64,000 nucleotides of DNA from an uncultured Pelagibacteraceae bacterium (GCA_902588965.1 CACIRD010000001.1:62001-126000); one strand, 5' to 3'; positions 25,310 through 32,522 are shown, counted from the stretch's first letter. Numbers and translations: made by a program. The notes: a model not told the origin generated them from the letters alone.

Positions 25310-25649
25310 GGTATTTTTTAATAATTCATGCAGCGTTTGTAGATTAGAAATAAATCACTACAAAAAGATTGCTGATAGTAATTTAGAATGGATTGATATC
25401 ACAAATAACGATGAAGCTTTAAAATTAACATCTAAATCACAGGAAGAATTGTTAAGAAGACTCCATGTAATTGATGATGGGAAAGTTATAGGGGGAGCTA
25501 AAGCTTTTATTGTTATTTGGTCTAAAATTCCAAAATATAAATTTCTAGTTAAAATTTTTTCAATTAAACCATTGTTTATTTTATTCCACTATCTTTATGA
25601 AATAGTTGCTTATTTTTTATTTTTAAAAAATAAAAACCAATTAAGATGA
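25299..25649 (+). CDS. DUF393 (DCC family) thiol-disulfide oxidoreductase-like protein
   Basis: A 116-residue thioredoxin-fold protein of the DCC/DUF393 group. The redox motif is CSVCRLEINHYKK near the N-terminus after the first strand (FFNNSC). The RLHVIDDGKVIGGAKAF segment is typical of the family. The C-terminal 35 residues are hydrophobic and may associate with the membrane. It overlaps the photolyase gene upstream by 11 bases and the DUF2256 gene downstream by four (ATGA), so the three are translationally coupled. Such genes are often found beside photolyases. Confidence 0.88.
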   Translation: MAIKVFFNNSCSVCRLEINHYKKIADSNLEWIDITNNDEALKLTSKSQEELLRRLHVIDDGKVIGGAKAFIVIWSKIPKYKFLVKIFSIKPLFILFHYLYEIVAYFLFLKNKNQLR

Positions 25650-25771
25650 AAAAAAAAGATTTACCCTCAAAAATTTGTTCAGGTTGCAAAAGACCCTTTG
25701 TTTGGAGAAAAAAATGGAGATTAAATTGGGAAAGAGTAAAGTACTGTTCCAAAAGATGTTCGTCTAAATAA
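25646..25771 (+). CDS. DUF2256 zinc-ribbon-like small protein, 41 residues
   Basis: A 41-residue protein with two CxxC-like pairs: Cys11 and Cys14 (ICSGCKRPF) and Cys34 and Cys38 (YCSKRC), with FVWRKKW and WERVKYCS between them. This is the DUF2256 pattern and probably a small zinc finger. Family members are repeatedly found beside cryptochrome/photolyase genes; that context holds here on both sides. The start overlaps the stop of the DUF393 gene (ATGA). Its stop overlaps the stop of the convergent photolyase gene by 8 bases. Confidence 0.88.
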   Translation: MKKKDLPSKICSGCKRPFVWRKKWRLNWERVKYCSKRCSSK

Positions 25772-26909
25772 ATTCTTGAACTATTTTTGGTATATAATTC
25801 TTAAAATTAAAAAAACCTTTATTACAATATTTCCAAGAATATTGATCAATCTTTCTATATAAAAAAGAAATATTTTTAAAACCATTTAAATTAATAAAAT
25901 CTAGGTTTTCACCAACCGAAGGATATAAAGCAAATATGTTTGTTTGAATTTCTTTTAAATTTTGGATTTCAATTACTTTACAATCCAAAGATTTTTTTTT
26001 TAAAACATCTATTTGATTATTTAGAAGAGATTTTTTAAAGTTAAGAACTTTTTCGTCTAATTTAATTTGCCTTGTATCATTTCCATTAAACACAAAATAA
26101 ATATTTCTAAAAGAATGATTATTGAAGTCAGATAGTTCAAAAGATATATTATTTTCAAATATCAATAGATCTTTTTCGGCAGACAAAGGCGAACTTATAA
26201 AATTATCAGTAATAACGGGGTAACTTCTATCATCTATTATCGGAGTTGGATTTTCATTAAGTCTAATATTGCTAAATCTATTATTTGTGAATTTTTTTAT
26301 GTTCCACTCAGAGGCAATATAATTTTTGCCTTTTGTCTGAATTCCAGCTACCCATTTCCAGCTCAAAGTGTTGGAAGCGCTGTCTCCATCAAAAAGATAT
26401 TTCATGAAAAATTCTGCACCTAATTGCCAAGGCAAACCAAGTGTAAAAATCCAAATACTCGCAAACCACATTCTTGTATGATTATGGAGATAATTATAAT
26501 TTTTTAATTCATCTACCCATGTATTAAAGCATTTAATTTCAGTTTTTCCATCAATAGCTTCATTGTAATTTTTATTATTATAATATTCTTTTTTTAACTT
26601 ATTTAGATCCATAAGATAATCAGACCAAACTTTTGGTCTTAATTCTAGCCACCCTTTCCAATAAACTCTCCATAAAATTTCTTGTATAAATTTTTCATTT
26701 TTAATAAATGAAAATTTTTTTAGGGATTTTTTGATAATTTCAATTTCGCTCAATGTACCATGTGTAATATATGGGGATAAACAAGAAGTATTTTGCCTCT
26801 TAGATGGACCATGGTCAAAATTTCTAGCTCTAGAATACTCTACTAAGTTTTTTTCAACAAAATTATTTAACTCTTTTAAAGCAAAATCTCTTGAAGGTTT
26901 AAAATTCAT
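25764..26909 (-). CDS. FAD-binding photolyase-family protein lacking the N-terminal antenna domain
   Basis: A 381-residue protein that begins almost directly with the helical FAD-binding domain of photolyases (residues 1 to about 215): SRARNFDHGPSKR, SPYITHGTLSE, FIQEILWRVYWKGWLE, NYLHNHTRMWFASIWIF and DGDSASNTLSWKWVAG. The usual N-terminal alpha/beta domain of about 130 residues is absent. Instead about 165 residues follow, with strand-helix alternation (NIYFVFNGND, FALYPSVGENLDFI) that I do not recognise. It could be a permuted alpha/beta domain. It may repair UV lesions or act as a photoreceptor. It overlaps the DUF2805 gene by 11 bases. Confidence 0.85.
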   Translation of the reverse strand: MNFKPSRDFALKELNNFVEKNLVEYSRARNFDHGPSKRQNTSCLSPYITHGTLSEIEIIKKSLKKFSFIKNEKFIQEILWRVYWKGWLELRPKVWSDYLMDLNKLKKEYYNNKNYNEAIDGKTEIKCFNTWVDELKNYNYLHNHTRMWFASIWIFTLGLPWQLGAEFFMKYLFDGDSASNTLSWKWVAGIQTKGKNYIASEWNIKKFTNNRFSNIRLNENPTPIIDDRSYPVITDNFISSPLSAEKDLLIFENNISFELSDFNNHSFRNIYFVFNGNDTRQIKLDEKVLNFKKSLLNNQIDVLKKKSLDCKVIEIQNLKEIQTNIFALYPSVGENLDFINLNGFKNISFLYRKIDQYSWKYCNKGFFNFKNYIPKIVQEFI

Positions 26910-27120
26910 AATAATTAAATTTTTTTTTATTTTTTTTCCTATGTTTTGAAGAGCGTCCTCTTACTCTTTTACGCCAAATTATGTAACTTTTTTTTTTTAG
27001 AGTAGATCTCATTAGACATATTACTTCTTTTTCAGAAAGGCCAGTTTTTTTCTTGATTTCCTCAAAAGATATTTTATCGGACCAAGCCATTCCTACTACT
27101 TCGTCCATTTTATTTTTCAT
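26899..27120 (-). CDS. DUF2805 / TIGR03643 family protein
   Basis: A 73-residue protein with the family pattern: DEVVGMAWSDKISFEEIKKKTGLSE, a helix-turn-helix-like segment, then EVICLMRSTLKKKSYIIWRKRVRGRSSKH and a lysine-rich tail. The predicted helix-turn-helix and the high positive charge suggest nucleic-acid binding, but no function is known. It lies just upstream of, and overlapping by 11 bases, the photolyase gene, an association that recurs for this family as for DUF2256. Confidence 0.87.
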   Translation of the reverse strand: MKNKMDEVVGMAWSDKISFEEIKKKTGLSEKEVICLMRSTLKKKSYIIWRKRVRGRSSKHRKKNKKKFNYYEF

Positions 27121-27159
27121 ATAAATTATTCGGAAGACACTTATGTATATTATTTTTTT

Positions 27160-27873
27160 TTAGCTTATTGCCGATTTGCCACCATCAACACCAATAATTT
27201 GTCCTGTAACCCAGAGACTCTCCTCAGACAATAAAAAGTTTGCCATAGATGCCACATCTTCAGCTTTTCCTATTCTTTTCATTGGATGTGACTTGGCAAT
27301 CCCTTCGCTCATTAATTTATTTTTTAAAATTGGCTGAGACATTTTTGAATCAGTTAAACTCGGAGCAATACAATTTACTCTTATGTTTGGTGCAAATTCT
27401 GCTGCAAGAGATTTTGTTAACCCCTCTATAGCTCCTTTTGCAGAAGCAATTATTGCATGATTAGTAAATCCTGTTTGTACAGCAACTGTTGAGAAAAGAA
27501 CAACGGAGCCTTTATTTTTTTTTAAATTTTCTTGTAAACCTTTAATGATTTCAACAATTGGAAAAAAATTAATATCAAAACATTTTTTAAAATCTTCTTT
27601 TTTAGTTACCCTTAAAGGTTTTAAATCAATTGATCCGATACAATAAGCAACTCCTGAAACATCAGTATCTTTAAACTCATCTTTTATAAAATCTGAAATG
27701 TTATCTGAAAATATATCAAAAATAGTATAGTTTGAATTTAATTTTGAAGATAAGCTTTTAAGCTCTTCTTCATTTCTGCCTATTAAATGAACTTCCTTAC
27801 CTGAGTTTAACAATTTTTCAGAAAGTTTAGACCCTATAGATCCAGTTGCTCCAAATATTAAAAACTTTCCCAT
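27160..27873 (-). CDS. Short-chain dehydrogenase/reductase with a substituted catalytic tyrosine
   Basis: A 237-residue SDR-fold protein. The nucleotide-binding motif GATGSIG is at residues 8-14, and the active-site lysine is Lys146 in ASAKGAIEGL. The residue four before it, normally the catalytic tyrosine of YxxxK, is Ile142. The serine region (FSTVAV, residues 127-132) is preserved. The C-terminal WVTGQIIGVDGGKS motif is intact. A few SDR subgroups lack this tyrosine, so it may bind NAD(P) without standard chemistry or use another base. Its start codon shares one base with the stop of the upstream 84-residue gene. Confidence 0.85.
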   Translation of the reverse strand: MGKFLIFGATGSIGSKLSEKLLNSGKEVHLIGRNEEELKSLSSKLNSNYTIFDIFSDNISDFIKDEFKDTDVSGVAYCIGSIDLKPLRVTKKEDFKKCFDINFFPIVEIIKGLQENLKKNKGSVVLFSTVAVQTGFTNHAIIASAKGAIEGLTKSLAAEFAPNIRVNCIAPSLTDSKMSQPILKNKLMSEGIAKSHPMKRIGKAEDVASMANFLLSEESLWVTGQIIGVDGGKSAIS

Positions 27874-28127
27874 TATTGATTTCCCTCTGGTTTTCTTGGA
27901 TCTTTTAAACTTTTAAGCACTTTAGAAATGCCTGATATTTTTAAGCTAATAAAAATAATATACATAAGTGTTGCACCCAAAGCCATTGTGGATAGAAATA
28001 CAAAAATTGCTGTTAAAAACTTTTCAGTAAACCAATTTTCAATGTCTGAGTTTGATAAATAAAGTATATTCCAGAATAGTAAAAAAACTAATTCGTAGGT
28101 TATTATTACTTTATATAATGAATTCAT
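27873..28127 (-). CDS. Small two-helix membrane protein, unknown
   Basis: An 84-residue protein with two hydrophobic helices, about residues 7-25 and 36-63, and a basic C-terminal tail (SLKDPRKPEGNQ). It has no motif I recognise. The stop codon shares a base with the start of the SDR gene, so the two are translationally coupled. The 57 bases upstream separate it from the SMR-type gene. Confidence 0.7.
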   Translation of the reverse strand: MNSLYKVIITYELVFLLFWNILYLSNSDIENWFTEKFLTAIFVFLSTMALGATLMYIIFISLKISGISKVLKSLKDPRKPEGNQ

Positions 28128-28184
28128 GCTTAATAATTAGTTTGTACTAATATTATTTCAATGAGTTAAAATATTTTTGAATAA

Positions 28185-28523
28185 TTAGTTATGAGTTTTG
28201 CCTAATAAATTTACCATTAAAACACCAGCGACAATTAATCCAATCCCCAAAATGACGTAAATGTTGGGAATTTGATTAAATTTAACAAATCCTACGAAAC
28301 TTGTTGCTATTATACACAAGCCCGCGAAAGATGCGTAAGTTACCCCTACAGGAATTGTTTTCATAACAAGGGATAAAGCATACATACACGCAACTATAGA
28401 AATACCAGTAAACAAACTTGGAAACAATAAAGTAAAACCCTGAGAACTTTTTGCAAAACCATTAGCTGCTGTGCCTAAAATTACAGCTACGAAGAGAATA
28501 ATATATGCTGTGATATTGTTCAC
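28185..28523 (-). CDS. SMR-family four-helix membrane protein lacking the conserved Glu (paralogue)
   Basis: A 112-residue paralogue of the protein encoded at 23399-23737. It shares GTAANGFAKSSQGFT in helix 1, IPVGVTYASFAGL in helix 3, VKFNQIPNIY and the closing VNLLGK. The EmrE Glu14 position is Gly17 in both, and Asn21-Gly22 is conserved in both, so the substitution is a subfamily trait rather than decay. Substrate and mechanism are unknown. It lies at the front of the photolyase/SDR strand and 16 bases from a DUF2798 gene in a run of small minus-strand genes. Confidence 0.85.
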   Translation of the reverse strand: MNNITAYIILFVAVILGTAANGFAKSSQGFTLLFPSLFTGISIVACMYALSLVMKTIPVGVTYASFAGLCIIATSFVGFVKFNQIPNIYVILGIGLIVAGVLMVNLLGKTHN

Positions 28524-28538
28524 AAGATAACATTAATA

Positions 28539-28760
28539 TTAATTTGTAATTTTATCTACAAACTTTTTTGCAATAGGACCAACCAATAATGCTGTTGTTA
28601 TAGCAATTGGAAGTCCCACTGCCCATGCTTTTAAGAATCTATTTAGGTAACCACTATCTATTCCTGTATTTACATATGTAATTATTAAGGTCATAAGTAA
28701 ACTCATACCAAAACCCATTACCAGTATGAATAAAAGATTAGAATATTTTTTTGGGAACAT
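28539..28760 (-). CDS. DUF2798 family small membrane protein
   Basis: A 73-residue protein with two hydrophobic helices (about residues 7-30 and 43-62), starting MFPKKYSNLLFILVMGFGMS and carrying FLKAWAVGLPIAI and GPIAKKFVDKI, which fit DUF2798. The function is unknown. It lies between the SMR-like gene and a SnoaL-like gene with gaps of 15 and 19 bases. Confidence 0.85.
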   Translation of the reverse strand: MFPKKYSNLLFILVMGFGMSLLMTLIITYVNTGIDSGYLNRFLKAWAVGLPIAITTALLVGPIAKKFVDKITN

Positions 28761-28779
28761 TTTAAATAATCTTTACACT

Positions 28780-29100
28780 CTATTTTGGTAATTTAGTTGC
28801 ACCTGTTTCTTGGTATACAATCTTACCATCTTTAAATTTATAATAAGACATAACGGCTTCTTTATTTCCATCTTTAAAAGTTACCATAGCATGTTCAAAA
28901 CCAACCTCATCATTTTCAAAAAGAACTCTCACTTTATCTTTTTTTACATCTTTCATTCCGATCCATCCAACAACATCTTTTTTAGATAATGTTTTTCCTG
29001 ATGCATGCATTAAAAATTGATAATCATTGTGAATCAATTGTTCAGCACCCGCAGTATCGCCCTCATTAATAATTTTTGATATTTTTTCTATTTTAGACAT
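28780..29100 (-). CDS. SnoaL/NTF2-like fold small protein
   Basis: A 106-residue protein with the cone-shaped NTF2/SnoaL pattern: an N-terminal helix with GDTAGAEQLIHNDYQFLMH, then alternating strands ending EAVMSYYKFKDGKIVYQETG. Proteins of this fold bind small hydrophobic ligands or catalyse isomerisations; the substrate is unknown. An AAGGA ribosome site precedes the ATG. It lies within a co-directional set of small genes of unknown role. Confidence 0.78.
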   Translation of the reverse strand: MSKIEKISKIINEGDTAGAEQLIHNDYQFLMHASGKTLSKKDVVGWIGMKDVKKDKVRVLFENDEVGFEHAMVTFKDGNKEAVMSYYKFKDGKIVYQETGATKLPK

Positions 29101-29121
29101 TTTAGAGTCCTTTTTTTTAGT

Positions 29122-29538
29122 TTAAGTATAAATTTTATCAGCTAGTCCGTAGCACAGTATAGCACTTAGTAAAGTTAAAACCCCTGGAGCAATTATACCT
29201 TCTACTGAAGTTTTAGAATTAACACCCAAGTTACCTTTTCTATGAGACCATATTGCAAAAATAAATGCTGCAGCATTTTGTAAAAATATTAAATTAAAAA
29301 AAGCCCAAGTATTTTCCAATCCATTTGGTCTTACAAATCCAACATATATAGCCATTAAAACTGAAGCTACAAATATTGATCCAAAAAATCTCGTCATTAT
29401 AGCTGCTCCATCACCCATTCCATATTGATCAACAAAAGACTTTGTTGCAAATAAGCATCTAAATGCGTAAAAGGCAAAGGCACCGAAGTGTACTAAAAAT
29501 ACTATCAAGTAAAAAATATTATTAAACTTTTCAATCAT
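29122..29538 (-). CDS. Four-helix membrane protein, unknown
   Basis: A 138-residue integral membrane protein with four hydrophobic segments, about residues 8-28, 47-66, 78-95 and 113-133. It holds a MGDGAAIMTRFFGS loop after the first helix and an RPNG motif between helices two and three. I do not recognise the family with confidence. A strong AAGGAG ribosome site precedes the ATG, and the gene starts one base after the DUF1330 stop, so it belongs to the same operon. Confidence 0.75.
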   Translation of the reverse strand: MIEKFNNIFYLIVFLVHFGAFAFYAFRCLFATKSFVDQYGMGDGAAIMTRFFGSIFVASVLMAIYVGFVRPNGLENTWAFFNLIFLQNAAAFIFAIWSHRKGNLGVNSKTSVEGIIAPGVLTLLSAILCYGLADKIYT

Positions 29539-29539
29539 T

Positions 29540-29827
29540 CTATTCTCCTTTTATTATTATTCCATTAGATACCGAATTATCTAACCGAATTTTTTTTATT
29601 GGTTTATACTCATCTGAATTATACCAGTCTAAGGCATTTTGAAAAGATGGAAATTTTATCACAACTGTCCTGGGATAAGACCATTCTCCTTCCACAATTT
29701 TGAATTCTCCGCCTCTCACAATGTATTCTCCACCATATTTTTCAGCAGTTGGTTTAACTTGTTTCACATAATCTTGATAAGCATCTGAATTTTTTACTTC
29801 AATATTAAATATTGCAAACCCAGACAT
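29540..29827 (-). CDS. DUF1330 family protein
   Basis: A 95-residue protein of the DUF1330 type with a ferredoxin-like alpha-beta fold. It has FAIFNIEVKNSDAYQDYVKQ, a RGGEFKIVEG core and the VVIKFPSFQNALDWYNSDEYKPI motif. The function is unknown; the fold is related to that of GYD and dimeric barrel proteins. Its ATG shares a base with the stop of the GYD gene (TAATG), so the two are coupled. Both belong to dimeric alpha-beta barrel type folds, which may matter for a shared role. Confidence 0.9.
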   Translation of the reverse strand: MSGFAIFNIEVKNSDAYQDYVKQVKPTAEKYGGEYIVRGGEFKIVEGEWSYPRTVVIKFPSFQNALDWYNSDEYKPIKKIRLDNSVSNGIIIKGE

Positions 29828-30150
29828 TATTTACCTGGTTTAACAACACTGTTTGCAGCTTTAGCGGCATTTCCGAATGCTTTATTGTAATCAATAACTT
29901 CGTGTATCATTAAATCTTCCATAAGACCTGAGTTTTTAAAAGCTATCTTTAAACCTACTACTGCCTCAAACTCACCTTCAACACATGAAATTACATCAAA
30001 TCTTCCTCTCACCCATTCATAACTTATCATTTTAGCACCTGCTGCTTCCGTTACTTTTTTTGTAGACTCGTATCTGTCTGCAGATGGATCCTTTTGCATT
30101 CTTTCCATTAAATCCTTGCTTATTTTACCAATCAAATAAAATTTAGCCAC
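29827..30150 (-). CDS. GYD domain protein (second copy)
   Basis: A 107-residue GYD protein, sister of the one at 14012-14332: AKFYLIGKISKDLMERM start, YEWVRGRFDVISCVEG core and an alanine-rich end. I place the start at the GTG at 30150 because an AAAGGAGG ribosome site stands four bases before it, exactly as in the sister gene, and the sister also begins with AKFY. A longer frame reaching 30210 would run into the preceding gene. It is coupled to the DUF1330 gene. The function is unknown. Confidence 0.87.
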   Translation of the reverse strand: MAKFYLIGKISKDLMERMQKDPSADRYESTKKVTEAAGAKMISYEWVRGRFDVISCVEGEFEAVVGLKIAFKNSGLMEDLMIHEVIDYNKAFGNAAKAANSVVKPGK

Positions 30151-30154
30151 AAAA

Positions 30155-30160
30155 CCTCCT
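30155..30160 (-). promoter_or_regulatory. Shine-Dalgarno site that fixes the GYD start
   Basis: On the minus strand the bases read AGGAGG four bases before a GTG codon at 30150. The same motif at the same spacing stands before the other GYD gene (14337-14342). It decides for the GTG start over the upstream ATG at 30210. Confidence 0.8.
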
Positions 30161-30166
30161 TTATTG

Positions 30167-30655
30167 TTAATATTTGTATTCACCTGTGAAAGTATTAAAT
30201 GTTGAGGCAAATCCTTTTTTTTTAGTTTTAAGATTTATTCTACCACTATTTCCTTTACCTTTAATATTTTCATATTTGCCAGTACCTCTAATAAATTCAA
30301 AAGTACCAGATCCATCTACTCCAGATGTACCTTTTCCAGTATATTTAATAAATACACTCTCTCCATCAATCAAATCGAACCTACATATGCCTGTTTCATC
30401 TTCAAATTTTGCCTCTTTTGTAGTTAATCCTCCGACACATTGTATTGATGCATTATTAAAAACTGGATCTTCATTTAAATCTTTCATACTTGCAATTCCG
30501 TCGTAGGTAATCGCTAGATCGCCTTTGCCAGCGTTTAGTGCGTTAACAGCCCAAGATCCAAAACCCTCAAGTTTAATTTTTCCCGATCCATGACCATCTG
30601 CAAATGTAGCAGTTGAAAAGATTGTGATAATTAAAGTTAGTATTATTTTTTTCAT
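30167..30655 (-). CDS. Secreted beta-rich protein, unknown (allene-oxide-cyclase-barrel-like)
   Basis: A 162-residue exported protein. The signal peptide covers about residues 1-19 (MKKIILTLIITIFSTATFA), followed by a mature domain rich in glycine and short strands. The GSGTFEFIRGTGKYENIKGKG stretch is the glycine-turn pattern seen in small eight-stranded barrels of the allene oxide cyclase/dirigent kind, and is the only hint of fold. Two cysteines (in SIQCVGG and GICRFD) could pair in the periplasm. The role is unknown. It is the first gene of the minus-strand small-protein run. Confidence 0.75.
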   Translation of the reverse strand: MKKIILTLIITIFSTATFADGHGSGKIKLEGFGSWAVNALNAGKGDLAITYDGIASMKDLNEDPVFNNASIQCVGGLTTKEAKFEDETGICRFDLIDGESVFIKYTGKGTSGVDGSGTFEFIRGTGKYENIKGKGNSGRINLKTKKKGFASTFNTFTGEYKY

Positions 30656-30737
30656 GTTTTTTCCTTTTTTTAATCAATAGGTTAAATAATTTTATAAATT
30701 AAAGATAAAGCTTTTATTACAATGCAGATATGCGGTT

Positions 30738-31739
30738 TTATATCCAGTTTGGAAAAGGCAGCCCTTTTTCTTGAAGAAACTTTTTATTAAACAGCTTGGA
30801 GTTGTATTTATCTGATCGATCACACAAAATAGTTACAATTGTTTTACCTGGACCTAATTTTTTTCCAAGTCTAATTGCTCCAGCTATATTAACTCCACAA
30901 CTGGTACCTAAACTTAAACCTTCATTTTCAATTAAATTAAACAATAAAGGTAAGGACTCGTTATCACTAATTGAAAAAGCTCCATCAATTTTGGCTTCAG
31001 CAAAGTTCGCTGTTATTCTGCTAGATCCTATACCTTCTGTTATAGATCCTCCTTCGCTTTTCAATTCTCCATTTTCTATATAATTATATAGAGATGATCC
31101 AGCTGGATCTGACAAATAAATTTTAACATCTTTGTTTTTCTCTTTTAAAAAATTACTTACTCCTGCGATGGTTCCACCAGTGCCAGATGAGCAAACAAAC
31201 CCATCTATTTTCCCCTCTGTTTGATCCCAAATTTCAGGTCCAGTTGTTTCGTAATGTCCTTTTGAATTAGCTGTGTTATCAAATTGATTTGCCCAAACTA
31301 CACCATAATTATTTGAACTTTTCAATTCATCAGCAAGTCTTCCAGCAACTTTGACATAATTACCATCCTCTTTGTATGGCTTAGGAGGCACAAGTCTTAA
31401 ATCAGCTCCAATATTTTTAAGCATATCTTTTTTTTCTTGTGTTTGGTTATCATTCATTACGATAACAGTTTTATAACCAACTGAATTCCCAATAAGACAC
31501 AATCCTATGCCAGTATTTCCTGCTGTTCCCTCGACTATGACTCCTCCTTTTGAAATAAGTTTTTTTTCTTCTGCATCTTTTATTAACGCTAAAGCCGCTC
31601 TATCTTTTACTGATCCCCCAGGGTTTAAGTATTCCGCTTTTCCATAAATTTGACAACCAGTTATTTCTGATGCAGCTTTTAATTTTACCAAAGGTGTGTT
31701 GCCTATACCTGCAATAAAATTATTTTGAAAGTTTTTCAT
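30738..31739 (-). CDS. cysK: Cysteine synthase A
   Basis: PLP enzyme of 333 residues that makes cysteine from O-acetylserine and sulfide. The PLP lysine is Lys45 in [10 protein letters not shown]. The substrate loop [10 protein letters not shown] and the phosphate-binding [10 protein letters not shown] are present, and the protein ends LPFPNWI as in the alphaproteobacterial group. Its start overlaps the stop of cysE by four bases, consistent with formation of the CysE-CysK complex. Cystathionine beta-synthase is a less likely alternative given the cysE neighbour. Confidence 0.93.
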   Translation of the reverse strand: MKNFQNNFIAGIGNTPLVKLKAASEITGCQIYGKAEYLNPGGSVKDRAALALIKDAEEKKLISKGGVIVEGTAGNTGIGLCLIGNSVGYKTVIVMNDNQTQEKKDMLKNIGADLRLVPPKPYKEDGNYVKVAGRLADELKSSNNYGVVWANQFDNTANSKGHYETTGPEIWDQTEGKIDGFVCSSGTGGTIAGVSNFLKEKNKDVKIYLSDPAGSSLYNYIENGELKSEGGSITEGIGSSRITANFAEAKIDGAFSISDNESLPLLFNLIENEGLSLGTSCGVNIAGAIRLGKKLGPGKTIVTILCDRSDKYNSKLFNKKFLQEKGLPFPNWI

Positions 31740-32317
31740 TGATCTAACTTTGTATCACTACCAGGTGCAATTCCATATGGCTTAAATTCTCCAGATGTCT
31801 CACCAACATTTTTAGCAGGTATACCTACCATAACTGCATTTTCTGGGACATCTTTTGTTACAACCGCGTTAGCACCAACTTTAGCATTTCTCCCAACTAC
31901 CACAGGTCCTAATATTTGTGCACCAGAACCGACTACCACATTATCCATTAATGTAGGATGTCTTTTTATGTTTCTTTGATCATCAGAATTAATACTTGGC
32001 GATATGCCTCCTAAAGTAACCATATGATAGATGGTTACATTATCACCAATCTCAGAAGTTTCTCCAATTACAACACCCATGCCATGATCTATAAATAGGT
32101 TTTTACCAATTTTTGCTTTTGGATGAATTTCAATTCCAGTTAAAAATCTTGAAAATTGAGAAACAATTCTAGCAATTAAATCAAATTTTGCTACGGAGAA
32201 GAAATTTGCAATCTTGTGAAATAGAACAGCTTTAACACCAGGATATGTCAAAATCAAACTCAACTTTGATTTTGCAGCTGGATCTCTTTTTAAAATAGAT
32301 TCTAAATATTCGGTCAT
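31736..32317 (-). CDS. cysE: Serine O-acetyltransferase
   Basis: Left-handed beta-helix acetyltransferase of 193 residues. It acetylates serine to O-acetylserine for CysK. Hexapeptide repeats run from about residue 60, with the catalytic [14 protein letters not shown] and HMVTLGG motifs and the GAGAQ-like [10 protein letters not shown] turn. It is shorter than the 273-residue E. coli enzyme because the N-terminal helical domain is reduced. It is translationally coupled to cysK. Confidence 0.93.
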   Translation of the reverse strand: MTEYLESILKRDPAAKSKLSLILTYPGVKAVLFHKIANFFSVAKFDLIARIVSQFSRFLTGIEIHPKAKIGKNLFIDHGMGVVIGETSEIGDNVTIYHMVTLGGISPSINSDDQRNIKRHPTLMDNVVVGSGAQILGPVVVGRNAKVGANAVVTKDVPENAVMVGIPAKNVGETSGEFKPYGIAPGSDTKLDQ

Positions 32318-32350
32318 AATTGTTTTAGAGAATTTAGATTAACTAAAAAA

Positions 32351-32470
32351 CTACTTCTTACAACAGCAAGTAGCTTCGCTTGGCTGACAAACACAATTTT
32401 TGTTACCATCACAGTCACAAAAATCGTATGTGCAATTTGTACATTTACATTCTTGGTTATTACAAGCCAT
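32351..32470 (-). CDS. Cysteine-rich 39-residue metallothionein-like protein
   Basis: A short minus-strand frame, ATG at 32470 to TAG at 32351, encodes 39 residues of which 11 are cysteine: positions 3, 8, 10, 13, 18, 20, 26, 28, 35, 36 and 37. CxC spacing occurs three times (8-10, 18-20, 26-28) and a CCC triplet closes the protein before KK. The CxC spacing and cysteine density are those of metallothionein-like metal chelators. I do not recognise it as a known family, and it has no clear Shine-Dalgarno. It fills the gap between cysE and a persulfide dioxygenase gene on the same strand, a sensible place for a thiol/metal protein. Confidence 0.75.
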   Translation of the reverse strand: MACNNQECKCTNCTYDFCDCDGNKNCVCQPSEATCCCKK

Positions 32471-32522
32471 TAAATTAATATAAGCTTTATATGTTAAAAT
32501 ACAACAGCAATCTTGCCGCAAA

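Noticed and set aside
30151-30210. ATG start at 30210 for the second GYD protein
   Set aside because: Would overlap the preceding gene and lacks a ribosome site; the GTG at 30150 has AGGAGG and matches the sister protein.
30174-30506. A 110-residue plus-strand frame across the secreted barrel-like protein gene
   Set aside because: The minus-strand gene has a signal peptide and good context; the plus frame is a shadow with no recognisable feature.
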